Source: Novosphingobium sp. CF614
Lineage (GTDB): Bacteria > Pseudomonadota > Alphaproteobacteria > Sphingomonadales > Sphingomonadaceae
Direction: 5' to 3'
DNA: 64,000 nucleotides
NCBI RefSeq assembly: GCF_900113255.1
Contig: NZ_FOOR01000010.1
Span: 1 to 64,000 of the forward strand
Position numbers and translations under genes: made by a program. A model generated the notes under the pieces. That model did not search any database, had not been told where the DNA came from, and saw only the letters and a list, made by a program, of their open reading frames with translations. This document shows, piece after piece, positions 43,842 through 53,293 of this stretch. The stretch's first letter is position 1. Each line of letters opens with the position of its first letter.

Positions 43842-44783
43842 TTAGGCCTTGCTATCGAGGAACCAGTCGTAGGTCTCCTTGATGCCATCAGCCAAGGCTA
43901 TCCGCGGCTTCCAGCCCATTGCCAAAAGGCGGCCTGAATCCATGAGCTTGCGCATGGTTCCGTCAGGTTTGCTGGCGTCGAATGCGATCTCGCCTTCGAA
44001 GCCGATCACTTGAGCAATGAGTTCCGCCAGATCCCGGATCGAGACGTCTTCGCCATAGCCCACGTTGATGTGGCTGAGCATCGGCTCGGTGTTGGCCGCG
44101 TACTGTTCCGGCGGCAGATCGAGGACAAAAAGCGAAGCCTCGGCCATGTCGTCGACATGAAGGAACTCCCGCTTCGGCGTTCCCGTGCCCCAGATCACGA
44201 CCTGCTTAGCCCCGTCGCGGACGGCCTCGTGGAATCGCCGGATCAACGCCGGCATCACATGCGAGTTTTCCGGGTGGAAGTTGTCCCCGGGACCGTAGAG
44301 GTTGGTCGGCATCACGCTGCGATAGTCAGTGCCATACTGGCGATTGTAGCTCTCGCATAACTTGATTCCCGCGATCTTTGCGATTGCGTAGGGCTCATTG
44401 GTTGGCTCGAGAATGCCGGTCAGCAGCGCATCCTCGCGCATGGGCTGCGCCACCGCGCGAGGATAGATGCACGAGGAGCCGAGAAACAACAGCTTCTGCA
44501 CCCCCGCAGCATAGGCCTGATGCACGACATTGGCCTCGATCATCAGGTTCTCGTAGATGAATTCGGCCGGATAAGTGTTGTTCGCATGGATCCCGCCGAC
44601 TTTCGCGGCGGCGAGAACGACCGCGTCGACTTTCTCCGCAGCGAAGAAGTCGCGCACCGCAGTTTGATCGGTCAGATCGAGCTGGGCGTGTGTGCGCGTC
44701 ACCACTTCGGCGCCGCGCTCGATCAGCTTGCGGCTGATCGCTCCACCCACCATGCCCCGGTGGCCTGCTACATAGACGCGCAT
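43842..44783 (-). CDS. fcl: GDP-L-fucose synthase
   Basis: Fcl (WcaG) epimerises and reduces GDP-4-keto-6-deoxymannose to GDP-L-fucose with NADPH. The 313-aa product has the cofactor motif GHRGMVG (7-13), the SSCIYPR segment and YAIAK with the catalytic Tyr and Lys, then [20 protein letters not shown], all diagnostic. The ATG at 44783 has GAGGAGG seven bases upstream (44791-44797). The reading frame extends to 44819 without homology. It lies between gmd and wcaI in one unit. Confidence 0.96.
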   Translation of the reverse strand: MRVYVAGHRGMVGGAISRKLIERGAEVVTRTHAQLDLTDQTAVRDFFAAEKVDAVVLAAAKVGGIHANNTYPAEFIYENLMIEANVVHQAYAAGVQKLLFLGSSCIYPRAVAQPMREDALLTGILEPTNEPYAIAKIAGIKLCESYNRQYGTDYRSVMPTNLYGPGDNFHPENSHVMPALIRRFHEAVRDGAKQVVIWGTGTPKREFLHVDDMAEASLFVLDLPPEQYAANTEPMLSHINVGYGEDVSIRDLAELIAQVIGFEGEIAFDASKPDGTMRKLMDSGRLLAMGWKPRIALADGIKETYDWFLDSKA

Positions 44784-44808
44784 CGCGTGTCCTCCTCGCC
44801 CGGGACGA

Positions 44809-45936
44809 TCAGGATTCAAGCGAGACCGGCATATTGTAACCGTGTTCCTTCAGCAGTGCATGCCGCTTGGCAACCTTGAGATCCTCGGCCACCATCTCCT
44901 CGCACATCGCCTGGACGCTGATCTCGGGGACCCAGCTCAGCACCTCCTTTGCCTTGGTTGGATCACCGAGCAGCGTATCGACCTCGGCCGGACGGAAATA
45001 GCGCGGATCGATGCGCACGATCACGTCGCCCACCTCTATGGCAGGGGCGTCTCCGCCGCTGATGGTCTCGACGATGCCCACTTCCTCAAGGCCCTCACCT
45101 TCGAAGCGCAGCGTGATACCAAGGTGGCGAGCCGACCATGCGATGAACTCGCGTACCGAGAACTGCACCCCAGTTGCAATGACGAAGTCTTGAGGCTGTT
45201 CCTGCTGTAGCATCATCCACTGCATGCGCACGTAATCTTTGGCATGACCCCAGTCGCGCAGGGAATCGATATTCCCCATGTAAAGGCAAGGCTCAAGACC
45301 CTGCGCGATGTTCGCAAGGCCACGCGTGATCTTTCGAGTCACGAAGGTTTCGCCGCGGCGAGGACTTTCATGATTGAACAGAATGCCATTGCAGGCATAC
45401 ATGCCGTAAGCTTCACGGTAGTTAACGGTAATCCAGTAGGCGTAAAGCTTGGCTACTGCATACGGAGAACGAGGATAGAAAGGAGTTGTCTCCCGCTGAG
45501 GAGTTTCCTGCACGAGGCCATAGAGTTCGGATGTTGAAGCCTGATAGAATCGCGTCTTCTTCTCAAGACCGAGAAAGCGAATCGCCTCCAGCAAGCGCAG
45601 CGTGCCGATAGCATCGACGTCGGCAGTATATTCAGGCGCCTCGAAGCTGACCGCAACGTGGCTCTGTGCACCAAGGTTATAAACCTCGTCGGGCTGGATT
45701 TCTTGAATGATGCGCGTCAGATTCGAGGTGTCTGACAAATCGCCGTAATGCAGTTTCAGATCCGGCGAAGGAGCGTGGGGATCCTGGTAAATGTGGTCGA
45801 TGCGTTGGGTGTTGAACAACGAAGCCCGGCGCTTTATGCCATGAACTTCATAACCCTTCTCCAACAGGAATTCGGCAAGATAAGAGCCATCCTGCCCTGT
45901 TACGCCCGTAATAAGGGCAACCTTCTTACCGATCAA
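44809..45936 (-). CDS. gmd: GDP-mannose 4,6-dehydratase
   Basis: Gmd converts GDP-D-mannose to GDP-4-keto-6-deoxymannose, the precursor of GDP-fucose, GDP-rhamnose and others. The 375-aa protein has GVTGQDG (11-17), [29 protein letters not shown] and the catalytic YAVAK, and its length is typical. The start codon is TTG at 45936, preceded by GGAGG at 45946-45950. No in-frame ATG with a better site is visible. With fcl and wcaI it forms a GDP-fucose cassette. Confidence 0.97.
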   Translation of the reverse strand: MIGKKVALITGVTGQDGSYLAEFLLEKGYEVHGIKRRASLFNTQRIDHIYQDPHAPSPDLKLHYGDLSDTSNLTRIIQEIQPDEVYNLGAQSHVAVSFEAPEYTADVDAIGTLRLLEAIRFLGLEKKTRFYQASTSELYGLVQETPQRETTPFYPRSPYAVAKLYAYWITVNYREAYGMYACNGILFNHESPRRGETFVTRKITRGLANIAQGLEPCLYMGNIDSLRDWGHAKDYVRMQWMMLQQEQPQDFVIATGVQFSVREFIAWSARHLGITLRFEGEGLEEVGIVETISGGDAPAIEVGDVIVRIDPRYFRPAEVDTLLGDPTKAKEVLSWVPEISVQAMCEEMVAEDLKVAKRHALLKEHGYNMPVSLES

Positions 45937-46507
45937 TGCTTTCTTCCTCCGAAAGAAAATGTGTCCGCTCGTGGTGTCAAGTCTTATCTGAATAAATCTT
46001 GCGCGAAGACCGTTTACTTCTGCATTCGATCGTCACAGCCAATCGATTTACAAGATTGATGTCGCATTTTCATTCAACGGCCCCACCCTTGCTCCGATTT
46101 CATTATACCGCGCCAGGAGGATGACGCTGATAGCCCGACACGGCCGAGGCCGGAAATGGCGATCTTCATATGCAGTCACTCACCCAGCCACAGGCAGCGC
46201 ATGGAGGAAATCTGTGACATCCGCAATCCGCGCGTTTTGCTGATGCCCTAGCAACCCAGCTACGGGTTCCTACTGTCTCCTTAATCTGCTTTGAAACAGA
46301 CGCAGTCAACGGGTTTATGCTGCGACTGCACAGTGGTGCGGAATGGCAAAGCCGATGAAATATTGCAGATGAAGCACCCTACGCAGCCTTTATCGATAGA
46401 GACCTGACAAGATAAAGCGCAAGGCATGGCGCTGTGGCGCCCCATCCTGCCGCCAACGGTGAGCCTGCCTAGCCGCCGATAACACTAATGTGGTGATAGG
46501 CGCGATG
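45937..46507. other. 571-base non-coding stretch
   Basis: I find no gene and no RNA family that I can name. It separates the fucose cassette from the PssD/PssE arm. It should hold the gmd promoter: TTGACA at 45974-45979 on the minus strand resembles a -35 box, but no good -10 follows at the usual distance. Its composition is less GC-rich than the flanking genes. Confidence 0.4.
45946..45950 (-). promoter_or_regulatory. Ribosome binding site of gmd
   Basis: GGAGG lies nine bases before a TTG codon. This supports TTG as the start of gmd, since no in-frame ATG gives the conserved N-terminus. Confidence 0.7.
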
Positions 46508-47602
46508 TCAAAGTACACGTGGCTTTCGGCTCGCGAGCGCAGCCTCGGCTGCGCCCATCACGCGCGCGACGCCGCTCTCCCATGCCTGCTCGCGGCGGAC
46601 CCGCTCGACGAGCTCGGCTGCGTGATGCCGCAGGTCGGAAAGATTCCGTGCAGCGAGCCAATCGGCCGCCACCGCGACGCCGCCATCCGTCCCGCTAGCG
46701 ACCAGTCCGTCATACTGCTCCACCATGGTGCGAGCGCCGGTCATGTCGGCGACAATCGGTATCGTGCCCACTGCCAGCGCCTCGAGCACGATCAGCGGGA
46801 AGCTGTCGAGCTCAGACAAGTGGACGAGTACGTCCGCTTCATCAAGCGCAGCGATCAGCGCGGTCTCGTCCATCCAGTCGGCCAGTGTGAGTGATCCACC
46901 CAGTTCCGCGGTCGCGATCGCCTGACCCAGTTCCGCCATTGTCTGTGCATCGGCGCGGCCGACGATACGTGCACTGAACGGCACGCCTTGCGCGCGCAGC
47001 GCAGCGCAGAGCGCAACCATACGAAACGTGCCCTTGCCGTGGCCAAGTCGGCCCGCATGGATCAGCCTGAGTGGTCCCGGAGCCGCTGCTGCGGAACGCT
47101 GGGACAGCGCAATCTCTGGGAGAAAAGTACCAACCACTGTGCCGGGCACGTGAAGGGGAAGAGCGATCTCCTTCTCTTGCCCAGGAAACAGCAGTGCCAA
47201 GCAGTTGGCGCGTTCAAGCAGGCGGATGCAGAGTGCTCGCAGCGCCGGGATTCGCTGCAGGCGGGCATTCGCCCCGAGGTGCGGCGTCACCATCACCGGC
47301 AGGCCGAGCGCCACGGCACGCTGCAGGAATAGGAGGTCAGCGAACGTGCTCCATTGCAACCAGACAAGGTCGGGCGCATGGTCCTGGGGCCCGCCCAGTC
47401 GTCGCCACGCGTTCATTGCCGCGCCGAGCCGGCCAGGGGTGAGATAGGCGGTGTCGGTCGTCCACCAGGTGGCACGCCAGCCCTGGGCATGGCGGTTGAC
47501 CGCAGTCGTCGCGCGTTCGCAGAACGCCTCCAGACCGCCACGGTGGTGCAGTGACCCGCCTAATACGAGCATATGCCGGTGCGGCGACAACTCTGCGGCC
47601 AT
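46508..47602 (-). CDS. Glycosyltransferase family 4
   Basis: The 364-aa GT-B enzyme has the GT4 features LRLIHAGRLGHGKGTFRMV (about 190), DVLVHLSELDSFPLIVLEAL (about 267-287, with the donor-binding Glu) and VGTIPIVADMTGA. The N-terminal acceptor domain includes GGSLHHRGGLEAF. It lies 5 bases after the polymerase gene in the PssD/PssE unit and should add one sugar of that repeat. The sugar is unknown. Confidence 0.85.
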   Translation of the reverse strand: MAAELSPHRHMLVLGGSLHHRGGLEAFCERATTAVNRHAQGWRATWWTTDTAYLTPGRLGAAMNAWRRLGGPQDHAPDLVWLQWSTFADLLFLQRAVALGLPVMVTPHLGANARLQRIPALRALCIRLLERANCLALLFPGQEKEIALPLHVPGTVVGTFLPEIALSQRSAAAAPGPLRLIHAGRLGHGKGTFRMVALCAALRAQGVPFSARIVGRADAQTMAELGQAIATAELGGSLTLADWMDETALIAALDEADVLVHLSELDSFPLIVLEALAVGTIPIVADMTGARTMVEQYDGLVASGTDGGVAVAADWLAARNLSDLRHHAAELVERVRREQAWESGVARVMGAAEAALASRKPRVL

Positions 47603-47607
47603 TTTGG

Positions 47608-48969
47608 TCAGAGGCGAAGCGGCGCGCGTGGCCTGATCGGCTTGGCAGGGCGTGCGGGGATGGCCGTGGTCGATCCACCGACAGGTGCCGCAGTCACCGC
47701 CCAGAGGAGTGCGATCGCAACCATCAGGAATACTTGCACCAGCGCGTCGCGGTCGAACAGTGTCGATTCGGTGAAATTGTGACCGAAAGAGAAGACCACC
47801 AACGCCGCGGCCAGCGTGCGTGCCGGATGGTCGCCGCCGTAGAGCAATCGCCGCGCCGGCCAGACCAACGTCGCGTAGAGCGCCAGCAGCGTGCCGATAC
47901 CGCCGATCTGCACGAGCAGATCGAGATAACCATCATGCCCTTCGCTCATGTTGGTGACCCAGCCTGTCGCATATTTAAAGATCGGCCCCGCCGGCCCGAG
48001 ATCCCAGAAGGATCCGTAACCGACCCCCAGCCAGGGACGGTCTGCATATGCCTTGATGAGCGCTGCCCAAATCTGCGTGCGGCCGGTGAAGGCCGCAGGG
48101 TCGCTTACCAAGGCGAGATAGGGCACGTTGTCGATCGCCATGCTGACGAAGATCAGAACAGGCCCGACAAGTAACAGCCAGGAGAGCGCAGGCAGCGCCA
48201 GTTGTCGCTGCCCCAAGCGCTTCGCGAGCAGTCCAAAGACAACGCCCGCCACTACGCTCGCCGCACAGATGCCCATCGATGTCTTCGACTCGCTCATCAC
48301 CAGGAAGATCACAGCGCCAGCGCACACAGCGATCCTGACAATCCAATGCACGCGGCCAGTGTCGAACAGGAAAAACAGGATCGCCATCGCGCAGGGAACG
48401 CCAGCGAAGTTCTTTTGGCCCATTAACCCGCGCCAGGTGCCCGTCAGGCCTTCGCCACCACCGGAATCCCGGCCAATCTCCGGGTAGAAGACGGCGAAAA
48501 CGAAGTTCACCATCAGCATGATTGCAAGCATCGTCCGCAGGATCGACACTGTCCGTTCGGGACCAAGCTGGCGGACGAGTGCGAACAGCGACCAGGCGAT
48601 GATTGTCGTCAGCACCAGCCGCCGGATCCCCACCGAGGGATCGATCATCCACAGGGTGGACAGCCAGCACCAGGCCAGCACCATCAGGATGGGCCAGGGA
48701 ACCACCAGCAGCCGCTCAGGGTGCTGCCAGGGGCGCGTGGCGATCAGTGCGAGGACCAAGATCGCGCCGTAACCCGCCTGGCGGATCGCGTTCTGCGTGT
48801 TCTCGTTGTTGACGGTCATCCATGGGCCGAGCAGCGCAAGCGTGATCAGCGCCACGAAGGCCGACATTGCGAGATGCTGGCTCCAGCTTGGATTGGTCTC
48901 GCGCAATCGGGTGTTGACCCGCGACAGATAGGGCAGGCTAAACGAAGGGGCGCGTGAAGTTTCGCTCAC
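47608..48969 (-). CDS. Wzy-type polymerase / O-antigen ligase family
   Basis: The 453-aa membrane protein has about ten to twelve membrane segments and the Wzy_C-type central loop with GTWRGLMGQKNFAGVP (about 178-193), then WLGVGYGSFWDLGP (about 311-324) and the EGHDGYLDLL segment. These are typical of ExoQ/Wzy-type EPS polymerases. Such proteins link lipid-bound repeats at the periplasmic face. It lies between PssE and the GT4 gene. Confidence 0.85.
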   Translation of the reverse strand: MSETSRAPSFSLPYLSRVNTRLRETNPSWSQHLAMSAFVALITLALLGPWMTVNNENTQNAIRQAGYGAILVLALIATRPWQHPERLLVVPWPILMVLAWCWLSTLWMIDPSVGIRRLVLTTIIAWSLFALVRQLGPERTVSILRTMLAIMLMVNFVFAVFYPEIGRDSGGGEGLTGTWRGLMGQKNFAGVPCAMAILFFLFDTGRVHWIVRIAVCAGAVIFLVMSESKTSMGICAASVVAGVVFGLLAKRLGQRQLALPALSWLLLVGPVLIFVSMAIDNVPYLALVSDPAAFTGRTQIWAALIKAYADRPWLGVGYGSFWDLGPAGPIFKYATGWVTNMSEGHDGYLDLLVQIGGIGTLLALYATLVWPARRLLYGGDHPARTLAAALVVFSFGHNFTESTLFDRDALVQVFLMVAIALLWAVTAAPVGGSTTAIPARPAKPIRPRAPLRL

Positions 48970-48975
48970 GACTGA

Positions 48976-49470
48976 TCAGAACCTCAACAGGCGGCGGCGT
49001 TCGGTGTCGATAAGCTTGGCGATGGCGCCACGCAAGCGATCGCGGTCGGGAAGCGGATCGACGGGATTGGGTGCCGGATGCCGTTCGGCGGTCAGCCGGA
49101 CGAGATCATCCTCGTCATGGGCAATGTAGACGCCGGGCCGTCCTTCCAGGACACGCACGGTCGCCAATTGATGGTCGTTGCGATGCTCGTTGAGTACGGC
49201 CAGGCGCGGAAACAGGATCATCGGTTTGCAATGCTTCTGCGCCATCACGAACGTGCCGATGCCGGCATGCGAGATCAGATAGCTGCAGTCCTCGATGCGC
49301 TGCTCGAATTCGATCGGGCCGACGAAGGGCTGCCACTCCATATTGATGGGGCGGTACTGGCAATGCCCGACTTGTGCGAAAATCGGCTCAGGCAACGTCG
49401 GCGCCAGGCGGTCGACGATCTCGACAAGGCGATCGAACGGCAGCTGTGTTCCAACCGTCAGCAGGATCAC
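48976..49470 (-). CDS. PssE/Alg13-like glycosyltransferase subunit (donor-binding half)
   Basis: The 164-aa protein corresponds to the C-terminal half of a GT28-type enzyme: VTVGTQLPFDRLVEIVD at the start and YLISHAGIGTFVMAQKHCKP with NEHRNDHQ later, which bind the UDP-sugar. In rhizobia PssD and PssE are two such halves, and in sphingans SpsK is the fused equivalent, a glucuronosyl-glucosyl transferase. By analogy this pair transfers glucuronic acid from UDP-GlcA. It overlaps its partner gene by 4 bases. Confidence 0.85.
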   Translation of the reverse strand: MILLTVGTQLPFDRLVEIVDRLAPTLPEPIFAQVGHCQYRPINMEWQPFVGPIEFEQRIEDCSYLISHAGIGTFVMAQKHCKPMILFPRLAVLNEHRNDHQLATVRVLEGRPGVYIAHDEDDLVRLTAERHPAPNPVDPLPDRDRLRGAIAKLIDTERRRLLRF

Positions 49471-49943
49471 AGCAACGCGCCATCATAGCGCCGCCCTGCC
49501 CCCGCCAGATGCGCCCACTGCGTAAACCATTCGTGCGCGAAAAGGCGAGCCACCCGACCGCTCAGCGAGGGCTGGTCCGAATTGGCGATGCTGTCGACCC
49601 ACACCGTACGCGCGCCCATAAACCGTGCCGCGATGAGGCAGAACAGGCCCGGCAGAGCGCCCGTGGTGATCAGCATTTTAGGCTGCACGCGCAACACCAG
49701 TCGGAGCGAGGCAGCGAAACAGACTGCCGCTCGTCGCGGCTCGTCGCGGTTGGCGTCGGGCAGAACGTGGAAGCGCTTGATGCCGTCGCGCTCGGCAAGC
49801 TCCGGGTCGGTGGTCGCGAACACGGGGTCGACATCGGCAAACGCGGGGCAGAGCAGCATTAGTTCTTCCCAATGCCCGCCACCTGACGAAACCGCCAACA
49901 CCGTAAAATCGCGCTTTCGTCTTCTCGGCACTCGTCCGCTCAT
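49467..49943 (-). CDS. PssD/Alg14-like glycosyltransferase subunit (membrane/acceptor half)
   Basis: The 158-aa product matches the N-terminal half of the PssD/PssE enzyme: FTVLAVSSGGGHWEELMLL (about 13-31), DPVFATTDPE, ITTGALPGLFCLIAARFMGARTVWVDSIAN and a C-terminal FTQWAHL. The acceptor half anchors the complex at the membrane in Alg13/Alg14-like fashion. The frame is open to 50297, but homology starts with the ATG at 49943. The next gene is divergent, so a promoter should lie in 49944-50158. Confidence 0.85.
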   Translation of the reverse strand: MSGRVPRRRKRDFTVLAVSSGGGHWEELMLLCPAFADVDPVFATTDPELAERDGIKRFHVLPDANRDEPRRAAVCFAASLRLVLRVQPKMLITTGALPGLFCLIAARFMGARTVWVDSIANSDQPSLSGRVARLFAHEWFTQWAHLAGAGRRYDGALL

Positions 49944-50158
49944 CTTCCCCAACGCGGTGACGACTTGCCTGTCGCAGCCGATCAAAGTTCCCCGACCAAC
50001 TATTTCAGAAGTCCATGCGTTTTGGCTAGTCGATGCAGGGCATTTCCGCAAGCGCGCGTATGTGCCAAGCAGCGAAGAATGAAATGTAACTCGTCCCCTC
50101 CTTTCGCAGCCGAGCATGCGGGCAGCGTCCTCGGTGGATTGCCCGCACGGTCTAGCAC

Positions 50159-51079
50159 ATGCAGTTGAGGAAGGACTTCTGGCGGTGCGCAATCGTGCCC
50201 GCGCCAGCGGATCGCATCCTAGCGCGCGGATCGCTCGGCGACTGGCCGCTGACCTGGATACCTGGATCGGGCGGCATGCGCTATCTCGCTGATCCATTCG
50301 GCCTGTGGCGTGAAGGCAGGCTATATGTCTTCGCCGAGCACTTCGATTACCGCGACGCGGTCGGATGCATCGCGGTGACAGTGTTCGACGAAAGGCTTGT
50401 TCCGGTTAAGCAGGCGATCGTTCTGCGCGAGCCGTGGCACCTGTCTTATCCGTTCGTGTTCGAAGCCGAGGGTGAGACTTGGCTCCTGCCTGAAGCGTTC
50501 GAGTCCGGCGGACTGTGGCTCTACCGCGCGGCGGCCTTTCCGTATCGGTGGGAGCGGGCCCACCGAATCGCGCTCGACCATGTTCCTCTCGACACGACGC
50601 CGGTCCACGATGGGGAGCGCTGGTGGCTGTTCTATGCGCCTGCCTGGCCCGAAACGGCGCGGCTTACCCGGCTATGTGCGGCTTACTCCGATCGACTGGA
50701 AGGACCGTGGACCGCCCATCCTGGCAATCCGATCCTGGTCGATCCACACGGCGCGCGGCCGGGCGGCACACCGGTGTGGCACGCGGGCGTGCTGCATCTG
50801 CCGCTGCAGGATTGTCGCGGCACTTACGGCGCGGCGCTCCGCCTGCTGCGTGTCGACAGGCTGACGCCCGACGAGATCGCGGCAACTGTGAGCATGACGC
50901 TGCGGGCGCCGCCTACCGCCGCGCCGTTCGTCGATGGTTGCCACACTTTGTCGGCTGCAGGGCCGGTTACGCTAATCGATGTCAAGCAGACGCGCATTTC
51001 ACCGCGCGGACTGCTGATGCGGCCGTTACGCGACTTACGCCGCATCTTGGGCAAGGCCGGACAGCAGCCGCGGGGATAA
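50159..51079 (+). CDS. Beta-propeller GINT1-like protein (glycosidase/glycosyltransferase-associated)
   Basis: The 306-aa protein shows the pattern of the N-terminal domain of glucosamine inositolphosphorylceramide transferase-like proteins and GH43-like propellers: MRYLADPFGLWREGRLYVFAEHFD, HLSYPFVFEAEGETWLLPEAF and DTTPVHDGERWWLFYAPAW, three similar blades of about 45 residues each. No catalytic triad is certain. The role is unknown; it sits divergent from the PssD gene and convergent with the Wzc-like kinase gene. No signal peptide is obvious. Confidence 0.7.
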   Translation: MQLRKDFWRCAIVPAPADRILARGSLGDWPLTWIPGSGGMRYLADPFGLWREGRLYVFAEHFDYRDAVGCIAVTVFDERLVPVKQAIVLREPWHLSYPFVFEAEGETWLLPEAFESGGLWLYRAAAFPYRWERAHRIALDHVPLDTTPVHDGERWWLFYAPAWPETARLTRLCAAYSDRLEGPWTAHPGNPILVDPHGARPGGTPVWHAGVLHLPLQDCRGTYGAALRLLRVDRLTPDEIAATVSMTLRAPPTAAPFVDGCHTLSAAGPVTLIDVKQTRISPRGLLMRPLRDLRRILGKAGQQPRG

Positions 51080-51102
51080 GGCCGAAGGACTGCCAGGCCG
51101 CG

Positions 51103-53241
51103 TCAAGCCGCCTGGTAATAGTCCGAATATTGTTTTGAATAGTAATAGAGACTGCCGACCGAGTGCGCGGAAGGATCGATTTGGGTATAAATCACGCCCA
51201 CAGGGTTACTGCCATCCTTGCGCAGCCAACCGAGCGCCGCGGTGACGGCTGAAACCGGCGTGCTTTTCCATTTGACTATCAGCATCGTCACGTCAGCATA
51301 CGCGGCCAGGAAGCGGCCATCGGCAAGACCCATCAGCGGCGGGAGGTCGAGCACGATATAGTCGTAGCGCGCACGCAGCGCGCCGAGCAGCTGCTCAATC
51401 CGGCCTTCGCCGAACAGGTTTTCTGCCGAGAAATAGGGCGCCGTAACCAGAATCTGGTCAAGGTTCGGCACATCGCCCGGCTGAATCGCCTCATCGAGCG
51501 AGATTTCGCCATGCAGCAGCTCGACAAGGCCTGCCTTAGCCACGCCGCCGCGGATGATCCCCCTCACCGCCGCGCGGCGCACGTCGCATTCCAGCAGCAG
51601 CACGCGTGCGTTGGCAATCGCCAGCGTACGCGCGAAAGCAACCGCCGAAGTGGTCTTGCCCTCGGCCGGCAAAGAGGAGGTGACTGCAATCACCTTCATA
51701 TTCGCTTCGTCGCGCGCACCCAGGACCGCTGTACGCGCGATGCGGAAGGCTTCGGCGAACATCGAGGTCGGGCGTTCCAGCATGAGTTCGGCGGGTGCCT
51801 GCCCCTTGGTCACCTTGGGCACGACCGCCAGCACCGGGATCCCGAGTTGCGCCTCCAGATCCTCTATGGAACGGAACCCGCCGCTCAGCATCTCCTGCCC
51901 GGCGACAGTGGCGGTGCCGGCCATGAGTGCAATCATCAGCGTGAGCGCGTAGAGCAGCGGCTTGTTGGGGAAGCTCGGCTTTGCGGGCACGTCAGCCTTG
52001 TTGACGATGACCGCGAGCGCGATATCGGCAGTCGCCGTCTGCATACTATCGAGCGACATCGCCGACATCTTGTCGTACAATGCCCGTTTCGCCTCCGCTT
52101 CACGCGCCAGCCCGTCGGCGGCGGAAGATGCCACCACGCTTCGTTCGCGCTGGGCTTCGAGGTGGCTCAGGGACTGGCGCAGGCTGTCGACGCGTTCCTG
52201 GGTCGCGTTCACATTGGCGCGAAGCGAGGCAATGATTCGATTCGATTCGCGGTTTAGCTGTGCATCGATGGCCGCAAGCTGCTGCTGCACCTTGATGCTC
52301 TCAGGATGGCGCGGGCCGTAATGCGCTTCGATTTCTTGTTCGCTGCTAAGAATCGCTGCCCGCTGAGTGCTGAGCTCTTGGATGAGAGGTGAGCCCAGCA
52401 CTTCCGTGACGGCGTCGAGGCGGCCCCGCGCGATCTGCGCTTCCGCCGCGGAGAGGCTCGCCTTGGCGCTGGCTGCGTCCGAGAGGGCCTGCGCCAACGA
52501 ACCGGAGAGCGGCGCTACCTGCTGGTCGACGATGGTCCCCCCGCCGCCGCCCTCGGCGCTGCTCTCGAGGATGCCGGCGTGGGCGCGGAATTGGGCCGCG
52601 CGCCCCTCAGCCTCGGTTGCGTCGCGGTTGAGGTTAGCCAGCTGCTGTTGATACCATGCATTCTGCTCGCGTGCGGTGTCGGCACGGTTTTTGGTTCGAG
52701 TCTCGATGTAAGCGGAGGCGAATGCGTTCGCGAGGTTCGCTGCCTTGATCGGATCGATTGATTCGACCGTCACGCCCAGCACGTAAGTGGTCTGCTCGCG
52801 CGCAATGGTGACATGCTGGAGGAGTTCGTTGGCAACTACTGTCTCGCGCGCTTCGGTGGTATGGAGCGGCGTGTTGGTGGTGGCGGCGAGCACCTTGGTG
52901 AACTCAGGGTCGTCCATCAGTCTTTGCGACTTCACAATTGCGCGCGCGACATCGAGCGAGCCGGCGGCTTTTACCTCGGTTTCGATTGCCTCGTCCGAAA
53001 GCTCGGCGCGCGCCTGCTGCCCGTTGCTGCTTGCGAGAGGGTTGCGATTGGGATCAAGCCGCACCTTGGCTGTAGCACTGTAATGCGGCGTCATCAGCGA
53101 GATAAGCACCACGCCGAGCAGGAAGACACCAACAGTGACCGCGAGTAGCACCAGCCAGCGCCGCCGGATGGTGTCACTGACGACGTTGACGACGTCGGCA
53201 AGCCGGGCCTCATACTCGTCGGCTTCGTGTCTAACTTCCAT
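51103..53241 (-). CDS. Polysaccharide co-polymerase with BY-kinase (Wzc-like)
   Basis: The 712-aa protein controls chain length and export in Wzx/Wzy systems. It has a Wzz part with membrane helices (about 30-50 and 429-449) and the proline motif KPSFPNKP (421-428), a long coiled-coil periplasmic domain, and a cytoplasmic tyrosine kinase. Kinase motifs are Walker A SLPAEGKTT (523-531), Walker A' VLLLECDVRR (547-556; the family usually has an Asp where Glu551 stands) and Walker B YIVLDLPP (628-635). The C-terminus carries a tyrosine cluster (Tyr699-701, 705, 708, 709), the autophosphorylation site. It closes the long minus-strand operon. Confidence 0.93.
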   Translation of the reverse strand: MEVRHEADEYEARLADVVNVVSDTIRRRWLVLLAVTVGVFLLGVVLISLMTPHYSATAKVRLDPNRNPLASSNGQQARAELSDEAIETEVKAAGSLDVARAIVKSQRLMDDPEFTKVLAATTNTPLHTTEARETVVANELLQHVTIAREQTTYVLGVTVESIDPIKAANLANAFASAYIETRTKNRADTAREQNAWYQQQLANLNRDATEAEGRAAQFRAHAGILESSAEGGGGGTIVDQQVAPLSGSLAQALSDAASAKASLSAAEAQIARGRLDAVTEVLGSPLIQELSTQRAAILSSEQEIEAHYGPRHPESIKVQQQLAAIDAQLNRESNRIIASLRANVNATQERVDSLRQSLSHLEAQRERSVVASSAADGLAREAEAKRALYDKMSAMSLDSMQTATADIALAVIVNKADVPAKPSFPNKPLLYALTLMIALMAGTATVAGQEMLSGGFRSIEDLEAQLGIPVLAVVPKVTKGQAPAELMLERPTSMFAEAFRIARTAVLGARDEANMKVIAVTSSLPAEGKTTSAVAFARTLAIANARVLLLECDVRRAAVRGIIRGGVAKAGLVELLHGEISLDEAIQPGDVPNLDQILVTAPYFSAENLFGEGRIEQLLGALRARYDYIVLDLPPLMGLADGRFLAAYADVTMLIVKWKSTPVSAVTAALGWLRKDGSNPVGVIYTQIDPSAHSVGSLYYYSKQYSDYYQAA

Positions 53242-53293
53242 GTTCTCGACTTTCCCTGTTCGGCCCCGCGCGGCTGTTGATGTCCCGATTGCG

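Noticed and set aside
45951-45979. A sigma-70 promoter for gmd
   Set aside because: TTGACA is present at 45974-45979 (minus), but no credible -10 box lies 16-18 bases downstream, so I did not list it as a feature.
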